NCBI GenBank assembly: GCA_045540355.1
Contig: JAZQHB010000081.1
Coordinates: 1 to 42,841 of the forward strand
Direction: 5' to 3'
DNA length: 42,841 nucleotides
From: RGIG2945 sp045540355
GTDB taxonomy: Bacteria; Bacillota; Clostridia; Oscillospirales; Acutalibacteraceae
Part shown: positions 5,943 through 14,637 of the stretch, in pieces
Position numbering within the stretch: the stretch's first letter is position 1
Layout: each line of letters opens with the position of its first letter
The notes under the pieces: generated by a model
Seen by the model: only the letters and a program-made list of their open reading frames with translations
Database searches by the model: none
What the model was told of the DNA's origin: nothing
Translations under genes and position numbers: made by a program

Positions 5943-6752
5943 ATGCAGTTTTTAAAATATCCCGTACTTCTTATACACGGAATGGGATTCAGAGATAACA
6001 AGGTTATAAACTATTGGGGCAGAATACCGAAAGCTCTTGAAGAAATGGGTTGCAGGATTTATTACGGTTATCAGCAGAGTAATGCGGATATTGAAACCAA
6101 CGGTCTGCACATCAAAAACCGCATCGAAGAAATTATCGCAGAAACAAATTGCGAAAAGGTCAATATCATTGCTCATTCAAAGGGCGGTCTTGATACGAGG
6201 TACGCAATTTCAACTTTGGGTGTTGGTGATAAAGTCGCATCACTTACAACGATCAGCACACCGCACAACGGATCTGTGACGGTTGATAAGCTTTTGAAAT
6301 TGCCTGATTTTCTTGTACGGTTTGTCGGCTTCTGTACGGATTGCTGTTACAGAATAATCGGCGACAAAAATCCGTCATCGTACAAGGTTTTTCATTCGTT
6401 TACAACTGAAAAAGCCGTGGAATTTAATTTGAAAAATCCCGACGACCCGAATGTATATTATCAGAGCTATGCGTTTGTTATGAAAAAATGCTTCAGCGAT
6501 ATTTTTATGTGGTTTCCGAATTTGGTTGTAAGCTTTTTTGAGGGCGAAAATGACGGGTTGCTCACACCTGATTCCGTAAAATGGGCAAACTTTAAAGGCG
6601 TTTTCAGAGGAGTAGGAAACAGGGGCATCTCACATTGCGACGAAGTTGATATGCGAAGAAGAAAATTCAGCAGTAAAGGCGGTGAAGGCGTCAGCGATAT
6701 AGTTGATGTTTATAAAAGTATCGCAGATGATTTGCATAATCTCGGATTTTAG
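5943..6752 (+). CDS. alpha/beta-hydrolase, lipase-like
   Basis: 269 residues. The N-terminal YPVLLIHGMGF is the oxyanion-strand HG motif of lipases. The nucleophile elbow is AHSKGG with Ser at about 79, the acid is probably the Asp of GENDGLLTPDSV, and the catalytic His is in GISHCDEVD. ISTPHNGS after strand 6 also fits triacylglycerol-lipase-like hydrolases. There is no signal peptide or membrane segment, so a cytoplasmic esterase is likely; the substrate is unknown. The start is preceded by AAAGGCGGTG. It diverges from the GH31 gene across about 90 bp. Confidence 0.8.
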   Translation: MQFLKYPVLLIHGMGFRDNKVINYWGRIPKALEEMGCRIYYGYQQSNADIETNGLHIKNRIEEIIAETNCEKVNIIAHSKGGLDTRYAISTLGVGDKVASLTTISTPHNGSVTVDKLLKLPDFLVRFVGFCTDCCYRIIGDKNPSSYKVFHSFTTEKAVEFNLKNPDDPNVYYQSYAFVMKKCFSDIFMWFPNLVVSFFEGENDGLLTPDSVKWANFKGVFRGVGNRGISHCDEVDMRRRKFSSKGGEGVSDIVDVYKSIADDLHNLGF

Positions 6753-6753
6753 A

Positions 6754-6782
6754 TTGATTATTACAGTATGATGTGATATAAT
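6754..6782 (+). promoter_or_regulatory. sigma-A promoter of the YhbY-family gene
   Basis: TTGATT (6754-6759), 17-nt spacer, TATAAT (6777-6782), beginning directly after the stop of the upstream gene. Confidence 0.75.
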
Positions 6783-6813
6783 TGCTGAGATAACAAAAGG
6801 ATACGGTGATATT

Positions 6814-7161
6814 ATGACAAGCAAAGAAAGAGCAGAATTAAGAGCACAGGCAAATACACTTCAGGCACTTTTTCAGGTCGGCAAAGAGGGTGTGTCTGAG
6901 GGCTTGATAAAAAGCACTGAAGAAGCTTTGAAAGCAAGAGAGTTGATCAAGCTCAAGGTAATTTTGGATTTATGCCCTGAAAAGCCGAAAGAGGTTGCGG
7001 CTAAAATCGCAGAGGCTACAAACTCAGATGTTGTTCAGGTTGTCGGCGGAAGTATGGTGTTTTATAAATTCAATCCTGAGCTTCATGAGGGCGAGAAAAA
7101 GAAAAAGACTGACCCAAAGATAAAGCCTAATTCAAAAAAATACAGAAATAACAGAATTTAA
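6814..7161 (+). CDS. yhbY: CRS1/YhbY-domain RNA-binding protein
   Basis: 115 residues. The first 90 match the single CRM/YhbY domain: MTSKERAELRAQANTL, then QVGKEGVSEGLIKS (the conserved GxxG-type loop is VGKEG), ALKARELIKLKVI, and C-terminal VQVVGGSMVFYKF. The family binds rRNA and assists 50S subunit assembly. A basic tail (EKKKKTDPKIKPNSKKYRNN) extends beyond the domain. In many Firmicutes this gene (yqeI) lies beside obgE and nadD; here it stands alone with its own promoter and terminator. Confidence 0.9.
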   Translation: MTSKERAELRAQANTLQALFQVGKEGVSEGLIKSTEEALKARELIKLKVILDLCPEKPKEVAAKIAEATNSDVVQVVGGSMVFYKFNPELHEGEKKKKTDPKIKPNSKKYRNNRI

Positions 7162-7175
7162 GACGAATATGTCAC

Positions 7176-7211
7176 AGGAGATGCAGAAAGTGATTTTGCA
7201 TCTCCTTTTTT
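7176..7211 (+). terminator. intrinsic terminator after the YhbY gene
   Basis: A 10-bp stem, 7176-7185 with 7197-7206 (AGGAGATGCA), has an 11-nt loop and a T5 tail. Confidence 0.85.
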
Positions 7212-7251
7212 GTGCTGAATTATTATGCTTGAGAAGAAAAAAGTGTCATTA

Positions 7252-7308
7252 TAACCAAAAAAACGACATATATTTTATAAAAAATGCCATTTTTATGCAT
7301 TTTGGTTA
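7252..7308. promoter_or_regulatory. AT-rich inverted repeats, candidate operator upstream of the acyl-CoA synthetase
   Basis: A 9-bp dyad, TAACCAAAA (7252-7260) with TTTTGGTTA (7300-7308), encloses a smaller quasi-palindrome, AAAAATG-C-CATTTTT (7280-7294). Both lie just upstream of the -35 box at 7328. This is suggestive of a repressor or activator site, but no known operator consensus is recognised. Confidence 0.35.
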
Positions 7309-7327
7309 ACAGTTTGTTCATAAACTA

Positions 7328-7356
7328 TTGAAATTTTAAATTGTTTTTTATATAAT
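7328..7356 (+). promoter_or_regulatory. sigma-A promoter of the acyl-CoA synthetase gene
   Basis: TTGAAA (7328-7333), 17-nt spacer, perfect TATAAT (7351-7356), followed by a roughly 60-nt leader and AAGGGG before ATG 7419. Confidence 0.85.
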
Positions 7357-7418
7357 AGTGCGTAAGAGTGTTTGGAGTATCAAATGCTTGGAGAATAAAA
7401 ATTTAAGGGGAAAAATAA

Positions 7419-9146
7419 ATGGAAAAACAAAATTTAAAACCGTCAGTAGCAAAACCCTGGCTCCAATTCTTCACAAAGGAAGCAATTGAATCAGAAATCC
7501 CGAAAGACATACTTTACAACATTGTAAAAAATAACAATGAGGGTTATCATAATAACTACGCTTTAAACTACCTTGATAACAGAATTACTTATGGTGAATT
7601 CCTGGCAAAGGTTGAAGCTGCTGCAGCTTCATTCGAAAGCCTTGGTGTTAAAAAAGGTGACACGGTAATTTGTGCTTCAATCACAATTCCGGAAATGGCA
7701 TATACTCTCTATGCTCTCAACAAAATCGGTGCAACCATGTTTGCGGTTGACCCCCGTATGACAGCACAGTTCCTTGAAGAAAAAGTTAAGGAATCAAAGG
7801 CAAAGGTTGTTTTATATGTTGATGTTTTCCATGACAAATTTGCTGAAATGTTACCGACCCTTGATGTAGCAAAGGTTGTTACTATCTCAATTTGCGATTC
7901 AATGCCTTTCTTCAAAAAGATGGTAGTTAAATCAAAATTGCCGAAGGTAGAATTTACAGATAAGATTGTTAACTGGAAAACTTTCTTGAGCTACGGCAAG
8001 GGCAAGACATCATCAAATGCAAAATACGGTGATAATGATGTTGCTGCTATCACACTTACAGGCGGTACAACAGGTACTCCCAAGGGTGTTATGCTTACAA
8101 ATGACGGCTTCAATGCTGTTATGCATTCGTTCTTTAACTGTGGCGTTCCTTATACAAGAGATCAGAGATTCTTCAATATTATTCCTGCATTCTCATCTTA
8201 TGGTATCGTAGCAAGCTTACACATGCCTCTCAGCCTTGGCTTGGAGATAGTCCTTGTTCCGAAATTTGACCCCGAAAAAGCAGGTTGGTACTTCAAGAAA
8301 TACCGTCCGGCACACACACTTCTTGTTCCTGCAATGTATGAAAAGCTTATGAACAGTAAGGAAATGAAAGGCTTTGACCTCAGCTTCTTCTACACAGCAG
8401 GCAGCGGCGGCGACACAATGAACGAAGGTCTTGAAGATAAGCTCAACAACTTCCTCAAGAGCCACGGTGCACAGTTCCCGCTTTCACAGGGCTACGGTAT
8501 GAGTGAGGTAAGCTCTGCAGCATCATGCAGTTGTAACGGTAACTTCAGAAGCCAGAGTGTCGGTTATCCGCTTCTTGCAACAACAATCGCTATATTCAAA
8601 CCCGATACAACAGACGAAATCGGTTACAACGAAGTTGGTGAAATCTGCATTTCAGGTCCCACAGTTATGGCAGGTTATCTCAACAATCAGGCTGAAACAG
8701 ATAATGTTATCAGAACACATCCCGACGGTACTGTATGGGTACACAGCGGTGACCTCGGTTATATGGACGAGGACGGTTATGTTTACATCAAGGGCAGAAT
8801 CAAGAGAATGATTACCCGCTTTGACGGACATAAGGTATTCCCCGTTCAGATTGAAGACTTGGTAGGTAAGCATGAAGCAGTTGAGAGCTGTGCAGTTGTC
8901 GGTGTTAAAGACAGAACTCGTGCTCAGGGTCAGATGCCTCAGACATTTGTTAAGCTGAATCCCGGCTTTGATGCTGAAACAGTACGCAAGGAGTTGCTTG
9001 CTCTCTATGAAACAGACCTTGAAGAAAGAGGCAGACCGTTAGGTGTTGAGTTTGTTGATGAAATGCCTCATACAGGTATGGGCAAGATTGATTATAACAA
9101 GCTTGCTGAAGATTATGACAAGGCTTTAGACGCCGCAGGAAAATAA
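7419..9146 (+). CDS. AMP-forming acyl-CoA synthetase (class I adenylate-forming enzyme)
   Basis: 575 residues, full length for the family. The AMP-binding P-loop is ITLTGGTTGTPKGVML (about 206-221). SQGYGMSEVSSA carries the aromatic-plus-TE-like A5 motif; GDLGYMDEDGYVYIKGRIKRMI holds the A7/A8 motifs with the Asp and Arg that bind ATP. Near the C-terminus GMGKIDYNKL has the catalytic lysine of acyl-adenylate formation. The enzyme activates a carboxylic acid, probably a fatty acid, to its CoA thioester through an acyl-AMP; chain length cannot be read. Monocistronic by its strong promoter. The next gene encodes a secreted GDSL esterase that could supply such acids, though that link is only inference. 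Confidence 0.88.
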   Translation: MEKQNLKPSVAKPWLQFFTKEAIESEIPKDILYNIVKNNNEGYHNNYALNYLDNRITYGEFLAKVEAAAASFESLGVKKGDTVICASITIPEMAYTLYALNKIGATMFAVDPRMTAQFLEEKVKESKAKVVLYVDVFHDKFAEMLPTLDVAKVVTISICDSMPFFKKMVVKSKLPKVEFTDKIVNWKTFLSYGKGKTSSNAKYGDNDVAAITLTGGTTGTPKGVMLTNDGFNAVMHSFFNCGVPYTRDQRFFNIIPAFSSYGIVASLHMPLSLGLEIVLVPKFDPEKAGWYFKKYRPAHTLLVPAMYEKLMNSKEMKGFDLSFFYTAGSGGDTMNEGLEDKLNNFLKSHGAQFPLSQGYGMSEVSSAASCSCNGNFRSQSVGYPLLATTIAIFKPDTTDEIGYNEVGEICISGPTVMAGYLNNQAETDNVIRTHPDGTVWVHSGDLGYMDEDGYVYIKGRIKRMITRFDGHKVFPVQIEDLVGKHEAVESCAVVGVKDRTRAQGQMPQTFVKLNPGFDAETVRKELLALYETDLEERGRPLGVEFVDEMPHTGMGKIDYNKLAEDYDKALDAAGK

Positions 9147-9208
9147 ATTTTAATTTTACACTTTTTGTATAAAAATATTTCAGTATTACATGAAAATATA
9201 AAAAACTA

Positions 9209-9237
9209 TTGCCAAATAGGAAAAAAAGGTGTATAAT
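9209..9237 (+). promoter_or_regulatory. sigma-A promoter of the GDSL hydrolase gene
   Basis: TTGCCA (9209-9214), 17-nt spacer, TATAAT (9232-9237); ribosome site GGAGG shortly before ATG 9271. Confidence 0.8.
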
Positions 9238-9270
9238 GATTGCCAATAAAATATTAACGGAGGAATTACA

Positions 9271-10293
9271 ATGAAAAAGTTCTTACGCACACTCATTTCC
9301 CTTGCAGTTGTTACAGCAATGCTTCTTGGTATGGGCATCTGTGCATTTGCAGCAGAAAATGACAAACCTATTTACACATGTCTTGGTGACAGCAACTCAG
9401 CGGCTCACGGTCTTGACGGTTGGCACGAAAACAGAGTTCCCGTTCCCGGTGCTTATCACAGCATTATTGCTGAAGAATTAGGCTACGAACTCAAGCCTTT
9501 CGGTTCAGGCGGATATCGTACAAGTGAAATCCGTTATCTTATTGACCCCACATACGAAATGGATTGGGAATATGCAAAGATTTGTAACAGTAATGTTACA
9601 AAGGAATTTATGGATACATACAAAGATGCTTATTTCCAGGCAGTTGTTGATGCTGACCTTATCACAATCCAGGTTGGTGCAAACGACATCATGGGCGATG
9701 CATTAGGTTTTGCATTCTTGGGTTATGACGATCCGATTCAGTTCTTCGAGGATCTCAAAGTAAAGGTTCCTGCAGATTCTACAATCTTCTCAATTATCGA
9801 AACTATTGATTCACTTGCAAAAACATTAAAGTTAGTAACATCTTTATACAACAATATTCAGAAAAAATATCCTGTATTCCGTGAAGATTGGGATGCAATC
9901 ATCAAGAGAATTTATGAAGTCAACCCCGATGTTGAAATTGTTGTATTGAGTGCAGTTAACTCATTCGGTAATGTTTCTTTCACAGGTTCATCTGTAAAGG
10001 GCGGCAAGATCTTTGATCTTCCGATCGCAAAGCTCAACAACTGGATTGCTTACGGTTCAGAATATGCTGATACATATAAGTTTGTTGATGTTACAGATTT
10101 CAGATATGCATCACTTTCGATGGCTGACGAAGATTTCTGGGCAACATATCTTCCGTTAGTACATCCCAACGCTGAGCAGCATGCACAGATCGCAGCAAGA
10201 GTTATCGATGTTATCGAAAACGACAAGCAGACAACTGCTACACCTGTAGAAGTTGCAATCGGCAAGGTATTATCAAAGATTATTTGGAGATAA
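9271..10293 (+). CDS. secreted SGNH/GDSL-family esterase
   Basis: 340 residues. A clear signal peptide (KKFLR, a hydrophobic core, then AFA-AE with cleavage near residue 27) marks it as exported. SGNH blocks are visible: block I CLGDSNSAA with the nucleophile Ser at about 41, block III QVGANDIM with Gly and Asn, and block V VHPNAEQHAQI with the catalytic His. The substrate may be an acylated polysaccharide or lipid and cannot be decided. There is no anchor or dockerin, so it is released or loosely held. A strong terminator follows. Confidence 0.88.
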   Translation: MKKFLRTLISLAVVTAMLLGMGICAFAAENDKPIYTCLGDSNSAAHGLDGWHENRVPVPGAYHSIIAEELGYELKPFGSGGYRTSEIRYLIDPTYEMDWEYAKICNSNVTKEFMDTYKDAYFQAVVDADLITIQVGANDIMGDALGFAFLGYDDPIQFFEDLKVKVPADSTIFSIIETIDSLAKTLKLVTSLYNNIQKKYPVFREDWDAIIKRIYEVNPDVEIVVLSAVNSFGNVSFTGSSVKGGKIFDLPIAKLNNWIAYGSEYADTYKFVDVTDFRYASLSMADEDFWATYLPLVHPNAEQHAQIAARVIDVIENDKQTTATPVEVAIGKVLSKIIWR

Positions 10294-10312
10294 TTGAATC
10301 AAACTAAATCAA

Positions 10313-10345
10313 ACACCGCACTCATTGAGTGCGGTGTAATTTTTT
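10313..10345. terminator. intrinsic terminator between convergent genes
   Basis: An 11-bp stem, 10313-10323 with 10327-10337, has triloop ATT and a downstream T-run. It separates the GDSL gene from the minus-strand amidohydrolase. Confidence 0.88.
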
Positions 10346-10357
10346 ATGTATGAACTT

Positions 10358-11161
10358 TTAAAGCTCAACACCTAAAACAGAAGCTAAGTTTTTGCCGAGG
10401 ATTTTTTCTTTCGATTCTTCGGGAATGTCGAGATTTTTGATTCTTTCAATTGCAGCCTTGGTATACTCAGCATTGTTATAGGGGAAATCGAGTCCGAAAA
10501 TGCTGTTATCATCAGAAGTCTGCTTGAGCAAAATTTTCAACTGTTCATCGGATATTGACCATGCACCGCCGGAATTTTTGATTGTTGTCCAGCCTGCAAA
10601 AATTCTGCGGGGGAAGCTTCTTTTGTTGTTTACCATAACCGCAAGAGCTTCATTAAAATAACTGTAGCCGCCCATGTGCTCCATTGAGAAGTTGAGCTTG
10701 GGGAAGTTGTAAGCAACTTCGTCAAAAAGTTCGACTTTGTTATCTCTCAATCTGTTCCAATGAATACCTGAGTGGAATGAAATGAAAAGTCCTAATTCTT
10801 CACACTTTGCGTAAATTCTGAAAGCTTTTTCTCCGTCAATCTTAAGGTCTTGTGCCTGCGGATGAACTTTGATGCCCTTAAAGCCGTATTCGGCAATCTG
10901 TTCGATTTGTTCTTCGAAATTATCCTTGGTTTCATCGACTACACCAAAGCCGACAAATCGGGAATCATTCTTTATGTTTTCATAATTGTAGCGGTTTGTG
11001 TCCATTTCAAGTCCTGCATTTCTTATAAGCTTATTAAAGCAAGAAAATGCAACACATTTATCAATACCACATTCATCGAGATATCTTCTGAGTGAATCGT
11101 GGTCAGCCTCGGGTTTTATTTCTGTCGGGAAAGTGTGGGCATGGTTTGCAAAAATTTTCAT
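10358..11161 (-). CDS. amidohydrolase-family (TIM-barrel) metal-dependent hydrolase
   Basis: 267 residues. The N-terminal FANHAHTFP supplies the HxH metal pair; further likely ligands are in KGIKVHPQAQD, SFHSGIHW, NFSMEHMGGY and the Asp of GLDFPYNN on the last strand. This is the amidohydrolase_2 pattern. Members hydrolyse or decarboxylate small molecules; the substrate here is unknown. It is the last gene of the galE-GH78-hflX run, 13 bp after hflX, which hints at a role connected with sugar or plant-glycoside breakdown, but the linkage could be accidental. Confidence 0.8.
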   Translation of the reverse strand: MKIFANHAHTFPTEIKPEADHDSLRRYLDECGIDKCVAFSCFNKLIRNAGLEMDTNRYNYENIKNDSRFVGFGVVDETKDNFEEQIEQIAEYGFKGIKVHPQAQDLKIDGEKAFRIYAKCEELGLFISFHSGIHWNRLRDNKVELFDEVAYNFPKLNFSMEHMGGYSYFNEALAVMVNNKRSFPRRIFAGWTTIKNSGGAWSISDEQLKILLKQTSDDNSIFGLDFPYNNAEYTKAAIERIKNLDIPEESKEKILGKNLASVLGVEL

Positions 11162-11174
11162 AATTTTTTCCTTT

Positions 11175-12434
11175 CTATTTTTCAGTCGGTAAGATATATT
11201 CCTGAACTTTATTCAAAAAGTGTATATCACAGATAGCTTTTAAATAAACACCGTCTGCTCTGTATTCTTCTTCTAAAACAACGCTGTCAGACCGCACCTT
11301 TGCGGCAAGTCCGCCCTGATTATAAGGGAACAAAAGCTCAACGGTCATTCTCGTGGGAGGCATGGTTTTTGCTATTGTTTCAAGCAGTTCATCAAGACCG
11401 CTTTGATTTAAAGCGGAGATTTTAACCGCCTTACCGATTACGGGAATGTCGTCCATAAAGGGAACGAGGTCGCACTTATTAAGAACTGATATGATAGGCT
11501 TGTCTTCACAACCCAATTCGTGAAGAAGATTGTTTGTGACCTCAAGATGCTCTGCATATTCCTCGGAGCTGATGTCACATACATTGAGAATAAGTGATGC
11601 ACTGACGGCTTCTTCAAGAGTCGATTTAAAGGCTTCGACAAGGTGATGGGGAAGCCTGCGGACAAGACCGACCGTATCAACGAGCAAAACCTTTCTGCCG
11701 TCGGGCAAGGTCAAGGCTCTTGAAGTGGGGTCAAGAGTTGCAAAGAGCTTATCTTCTGCAAGTACACCCGCATCGGTCAGGGCGTTCATAAGTGTTGATT
11801 TACCGGCATTTGTATAGCCGACAATCGCAACTGTTTCAACACCGTCTTTTTCTCTGCGTTTACGGTGCATTTCACGCCTTTGCTCAAGCTTTTCGAGTTC
11901 TTCTTCGAGTGAGTGGATTCTTCGTCTTATATGGCGTCTGTCGCTTTCTAACTTCGTTTCACCGGGACCTCTTGTGCCGATACCGCCGCCGAGACGGGAC
12001 AGTGCAATACCCTTACCTGAAAGTCGAGGCAAGGAATAGCGAAGCTGTGCCAATTCAACCTGAACCTTACCCTCGCCCGAGCGAGCACGAAGTGCAAAAA
12101 TGTCGAGTATAAGAGTTGTTCTGTCGATTGTTCGTACATCGCAGAAGTTTTCAATATTTCTCTGTTGTGACGGAGAAAGCTCACTGTCGAAGATAATAAG
12201 GTCAATTTCGTTAGCTTCACAGAATTCCTTTAATTCCTCAAGTCTGCCCGAGCCGATATAGGTCGCAGGGTCAGGCTTGGGGCGGTTTTGTGTCATTCTT
12301 GCAACTACCTCAGCACCCGCAGTTTTCGCAAGCTCCTCTAATTCATCAAGAGAAACATCGGGGTCGTATTCACCTGTATTAAGACATACGAGTATCGCCT
12401 TTTCGGGGACGATAATATTTTCAGTTAATTCCAT
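11175..12434 (-). CDS. hflX: ribosome-associated GTPase HflX
   Basis: 419 residues, normal length. The HflX-specific N-terminal domain is seen in TAGAEVVARMTQNRPKPDPATYIGSGRLEEL, followed by DSELSPSQQRN and DRTTLILDIFALRARSGEGK. The G domain has G1 GYTNAGKST, G3 DTVGLVRRLP and G4 NKCD. HflX splits stalled or hibernating ribosomes. Its start overlaps the end of the GH78 gene by 14 bp, so the two are translationally coupled, an odd partnership for a housekeeping GTPase. Confidence 0.95.
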   Translation of the reverse strand: MELTENIIVPEKAILVCLNTGEYDPDVSLDELEELAKTAGAEVVARMTQNRPKPDPATYIGSGRLEELKEFCEANEIDLIIFDSELSPSQQRNIENFCDVRTIDRTTLILDIFALRARSGEGKVQVELAQLRYSLPRLSGKGIALSRLGGGIGTRGPGETKLESDRRHIRRRIHSLEEELEKLEQRREMHRKRREKDGVETVAIVGYTNAGKSTLMNALTDAGVLAEDKLFATLDPTSRALTLPDGRKVLLVDTVGLVRRLPHHLVEAFKSTLEEAVSASLILNVCDISSEEYAEHLEVTNNLLHELGCEDKPIISVLNKCDLVPFMDDIPVIGKAVKISALNQSGLDELLETIAKTMPPTRMTVELLFPYNQGGLAAKVRSDSVVLEEEYRADGVYLKAICDIHFLNKVQEYILPTEK

Positions 12435-14613
12435 AGCTTTCCTTTATAGTTGTTTTTCCTGCTTTCAAGGCAGTTTCTTTTCCGTTAAAAACAAATTTAG
12501 CATTTATTCCTTCGGATATTTCAATTTCAAAGTTGACTTTGCCGTTTGATTTTTCATAAGATACTGATATTTTGCCCGAAGCGGTTGTGATATATCCTTG
12601 AGCCGCGTCAAGACCGTCAACCAATTTGGGTGAGATTACAACATCCTTGTAGCAGGTTGAGTTTTCCGTCTGTGCAATACCCAAAAGATAAACAAAAAGA
12701 TAATTTACAACTGCACCGAACATCGGGTGTGAGTGTGAATGTCTTGCATTCCAGTATTCATAAAGTGTGGTTGCATTCTGTGTCTTTGCCCAATAGAAAG
12801 AAGTCTTTTTCTTTGATGTGAGCAAATCAAATGCTAACTGTGCATCGCCGTGCTTAAAGAGGTTTCTTGTTACGATGTCTGTACCGAAAATACCTGTATC
12901 GTAGCAACCTTTTCTCTTGTAATTTCTGACCATGTTGTCGTAGGTTCTTTCATCACCCAAACCGATGTCAACCGCAAAAGCATTAGCACCCTGAATATTG
13001 TTTGCAAAATTGCCGGAGGCTTCATCAAAGTATGTATCAACAAGAGCTTTTTTCTTGATTTCAATTCTGTCTTCGGCAAATCTGATTATATCGTCTTTAC
13101 CTAATATTTTTGCAATTTCAATAACCTCATAAAGAGATTTGATGTAGAAATAATTGTTTACAAAAGGCTCGGGGATAGCAATTTTAGTCGGTGTGCACCA
13201 ATCTCCCAGACACCAGGCCCATGCCTCGTCTGAAGTGACAAGCTCATTTTCGCTGTGTGCTTCAAGGTAGTCGAAGTAGTAAAGCATCTGCGGAAGATAT
13301 TTTTCTAAAATATCCTTATCACCGTAGTTTTTATAGAATACCCACGGTACATGGACTATCGCACAACCCCAACCGCCGGGACCGCCACCTGATGCTACCA
13401 TAGGTGCGGTGTATTGGATGTGACCGCTGTTTCTGTCCTGACAGTCGGAGATATCCTCAAGCCATTTTTTATAGAATTTATATCCGTCAAGTGTTGTCAT
13501 AGCGACATCGCAAGCAAGCTGACCGTCACCTGTATAACCTCTGCCCTCACGGTGGGGACAGTCTGACGGAATGGAACAATGCATATTTGCAAGCTGTGTT
13601 CTGATATATGATTCATAAAGCCAGTTGAGAGTTTCATCAGATGATTTGAAATCAGATGTAACGGCAACATCGGAATGTATTACTGCAAAGGAATCAAGCT
13701 TTGCATTATTTGTAACGGAAATATATCTGCCTGCGTGCCACATAAATTTCGGCATTGCAGTTCTTTTATTTCCGTCAGCAATGATGATATCTCCTCTTTT
13801 TACAAGATGAGACCAATAGCTGACACTTACGAAATTAAGAGCACCGGATTTAGAAACTTCTTCTGCATACTGAACCTTGATCTCGCTGCCTGCTTCACAA
13901 TCAAAAGAAATTATCGCACCGCCTGTAACATTTTCACCGAGGTCATAAACAGTATGTGTTTTAAATTCCTTGTGAATTTTCGGTGTAATGTAGCGGATGA
14001 TTTTATCCGTCGGTGCGTCCTGAATGTAATAATTACTCTCAAGCGGTTCAACAACATTTACCGGTGACCAATCGCTGTCATCAAGGTCTTTGTCTGCCCA
14101 ATTATCTGTCGCAAGTCGGTAATCGTGTCTTTCACCGATAAGCATTTCACTGATTAAAATATGAGATGCCTTGTAGCAGAGAGTTTCATCGGAATAAACA
14201 GTAGTTGTTTTGTCACCGATAAGGTCAATTTTATAACAAAGTCTGACTTGGTCGGAATATTTTTTTGCAAGATACCAACCGCCGCCCAATGCAACCGCGA
14301 TTGTATTTTTACCCTCGTGAATGTAGTCGGTAATGTCATACTGCATACAGAGGATTCTGTGGTTGTATTCGTCTTTGATGATCGTGCCGCCGCACTCATG
14401 AACTTTCTTTACATAGTCGGTCCAGGCAGGTACGAAAATATCATCACCGACTTTTTTACCGTTTATGTAAAGCTCAAAAAAACCGAGTCCGCAGATTGTG
14501 ATTTCTGCTTTGTTTATTTTATCAGAATTGAATGTGCCTCTGATATATGGCTGTTGACAATCGGGTGTTGCCGTAACCCATTTTGCATTGCCGAAAATTT
14601 CTTTAGAAGTCAT
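12421..14613 (-). CDS. alpha-L-rhamnosidase, glycoside hydrolase family 78
   Basis: 730 residues. The N-terminal carbohydrate-binding beta-sandwich (about 1-160) shows the family landmark GLGFFELYINGKKVGDD and VALGGGWY; an RHA-type linker domain follows; the (alpha/alpha)6 catalytic barrel (about 340-640) has SDCPHREGRGYTGDGQLACD, where the acidic residues match the GH78 catalytic region. The C-terminal beta domain follows AVVNYLF. There is no signal peptide, so the enzyme acts on imported rhamnosylated oligosaccharides or glycosides. The gene lies between galE (24 bp) and hflX (overlapping). AAAGGGTGAG precedes the ATG. Confidence 0.9.
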   Translation of the reverse strand: MTSKEIFGNAKWVTATPDCQQPYIRGTFNSDKINKAEITICGLGFFELYINGKKVGDDIFVPAWTDYVKKVHECGGTIIKDEYNHRILCMQYDITDYIHEGKNTIAVALGGGWYLAKKYSDQVRLCYKIDLIGDKTTTVYSDETLCYKASHILISEMLIGERHDYRLATDNWADKDLDDSDWSPVNVVEPLESNYYIQDAPTDKIIRYITPKIHKEFKTHTVYDLGENVTGGAIISFDCEAGSEIKVQYAEEVSKSGALNFVSVSYWSHLVKRGDIIIADGNKRTAMPKFMWHAGRYISVTNNAKLDSFAVIHSDVAVTSDFKSSDETLNWLYESYIRTQLANMHCSIPSDCPHREGRGYTGDGQLACDVAMTTLDGYKFYKKWLEDISDCQDRNSGHIQYTAPMVASGGGPGGWGCAIVHVPWVFYKNYGDKDILEKYLPQMLYYFDYLEAHSENELVTSDEAWAWCLGDWCTPTKIAIPEPFVNNYFYIKSLYEVIEIAKILGKDDIIRFAEDRIEIKKKALVDTYFDEASGNFANNIQGANAFAVDIGLGDERTYDNMVRNYKRKGCYDTGIFGTDIVTRNLFKHGDAQLAFDLLTSKKKTSFYWAKTQNATTLYEYWNARHSHSHPMFGAVVNYLFVYLLGIAQTENSTCYKDVVISPKLVDGLDAAQGYITTASGKISVSYEKSNGKVNFEIEISEGINAKFVFNGKETALKAGKTTIKESYGIN

Positions 14614-14637
14614 GTTAAACTCACCCTTTATTTTTAA

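Noticed and set aside
7162..7418. Small gene or riboswitch in the leader before the acyl-CoA synthetase
   Set aside because: No frame with a ribosome site, and no recognisable aptamer; only the terminator, dyads and promoter are supported.
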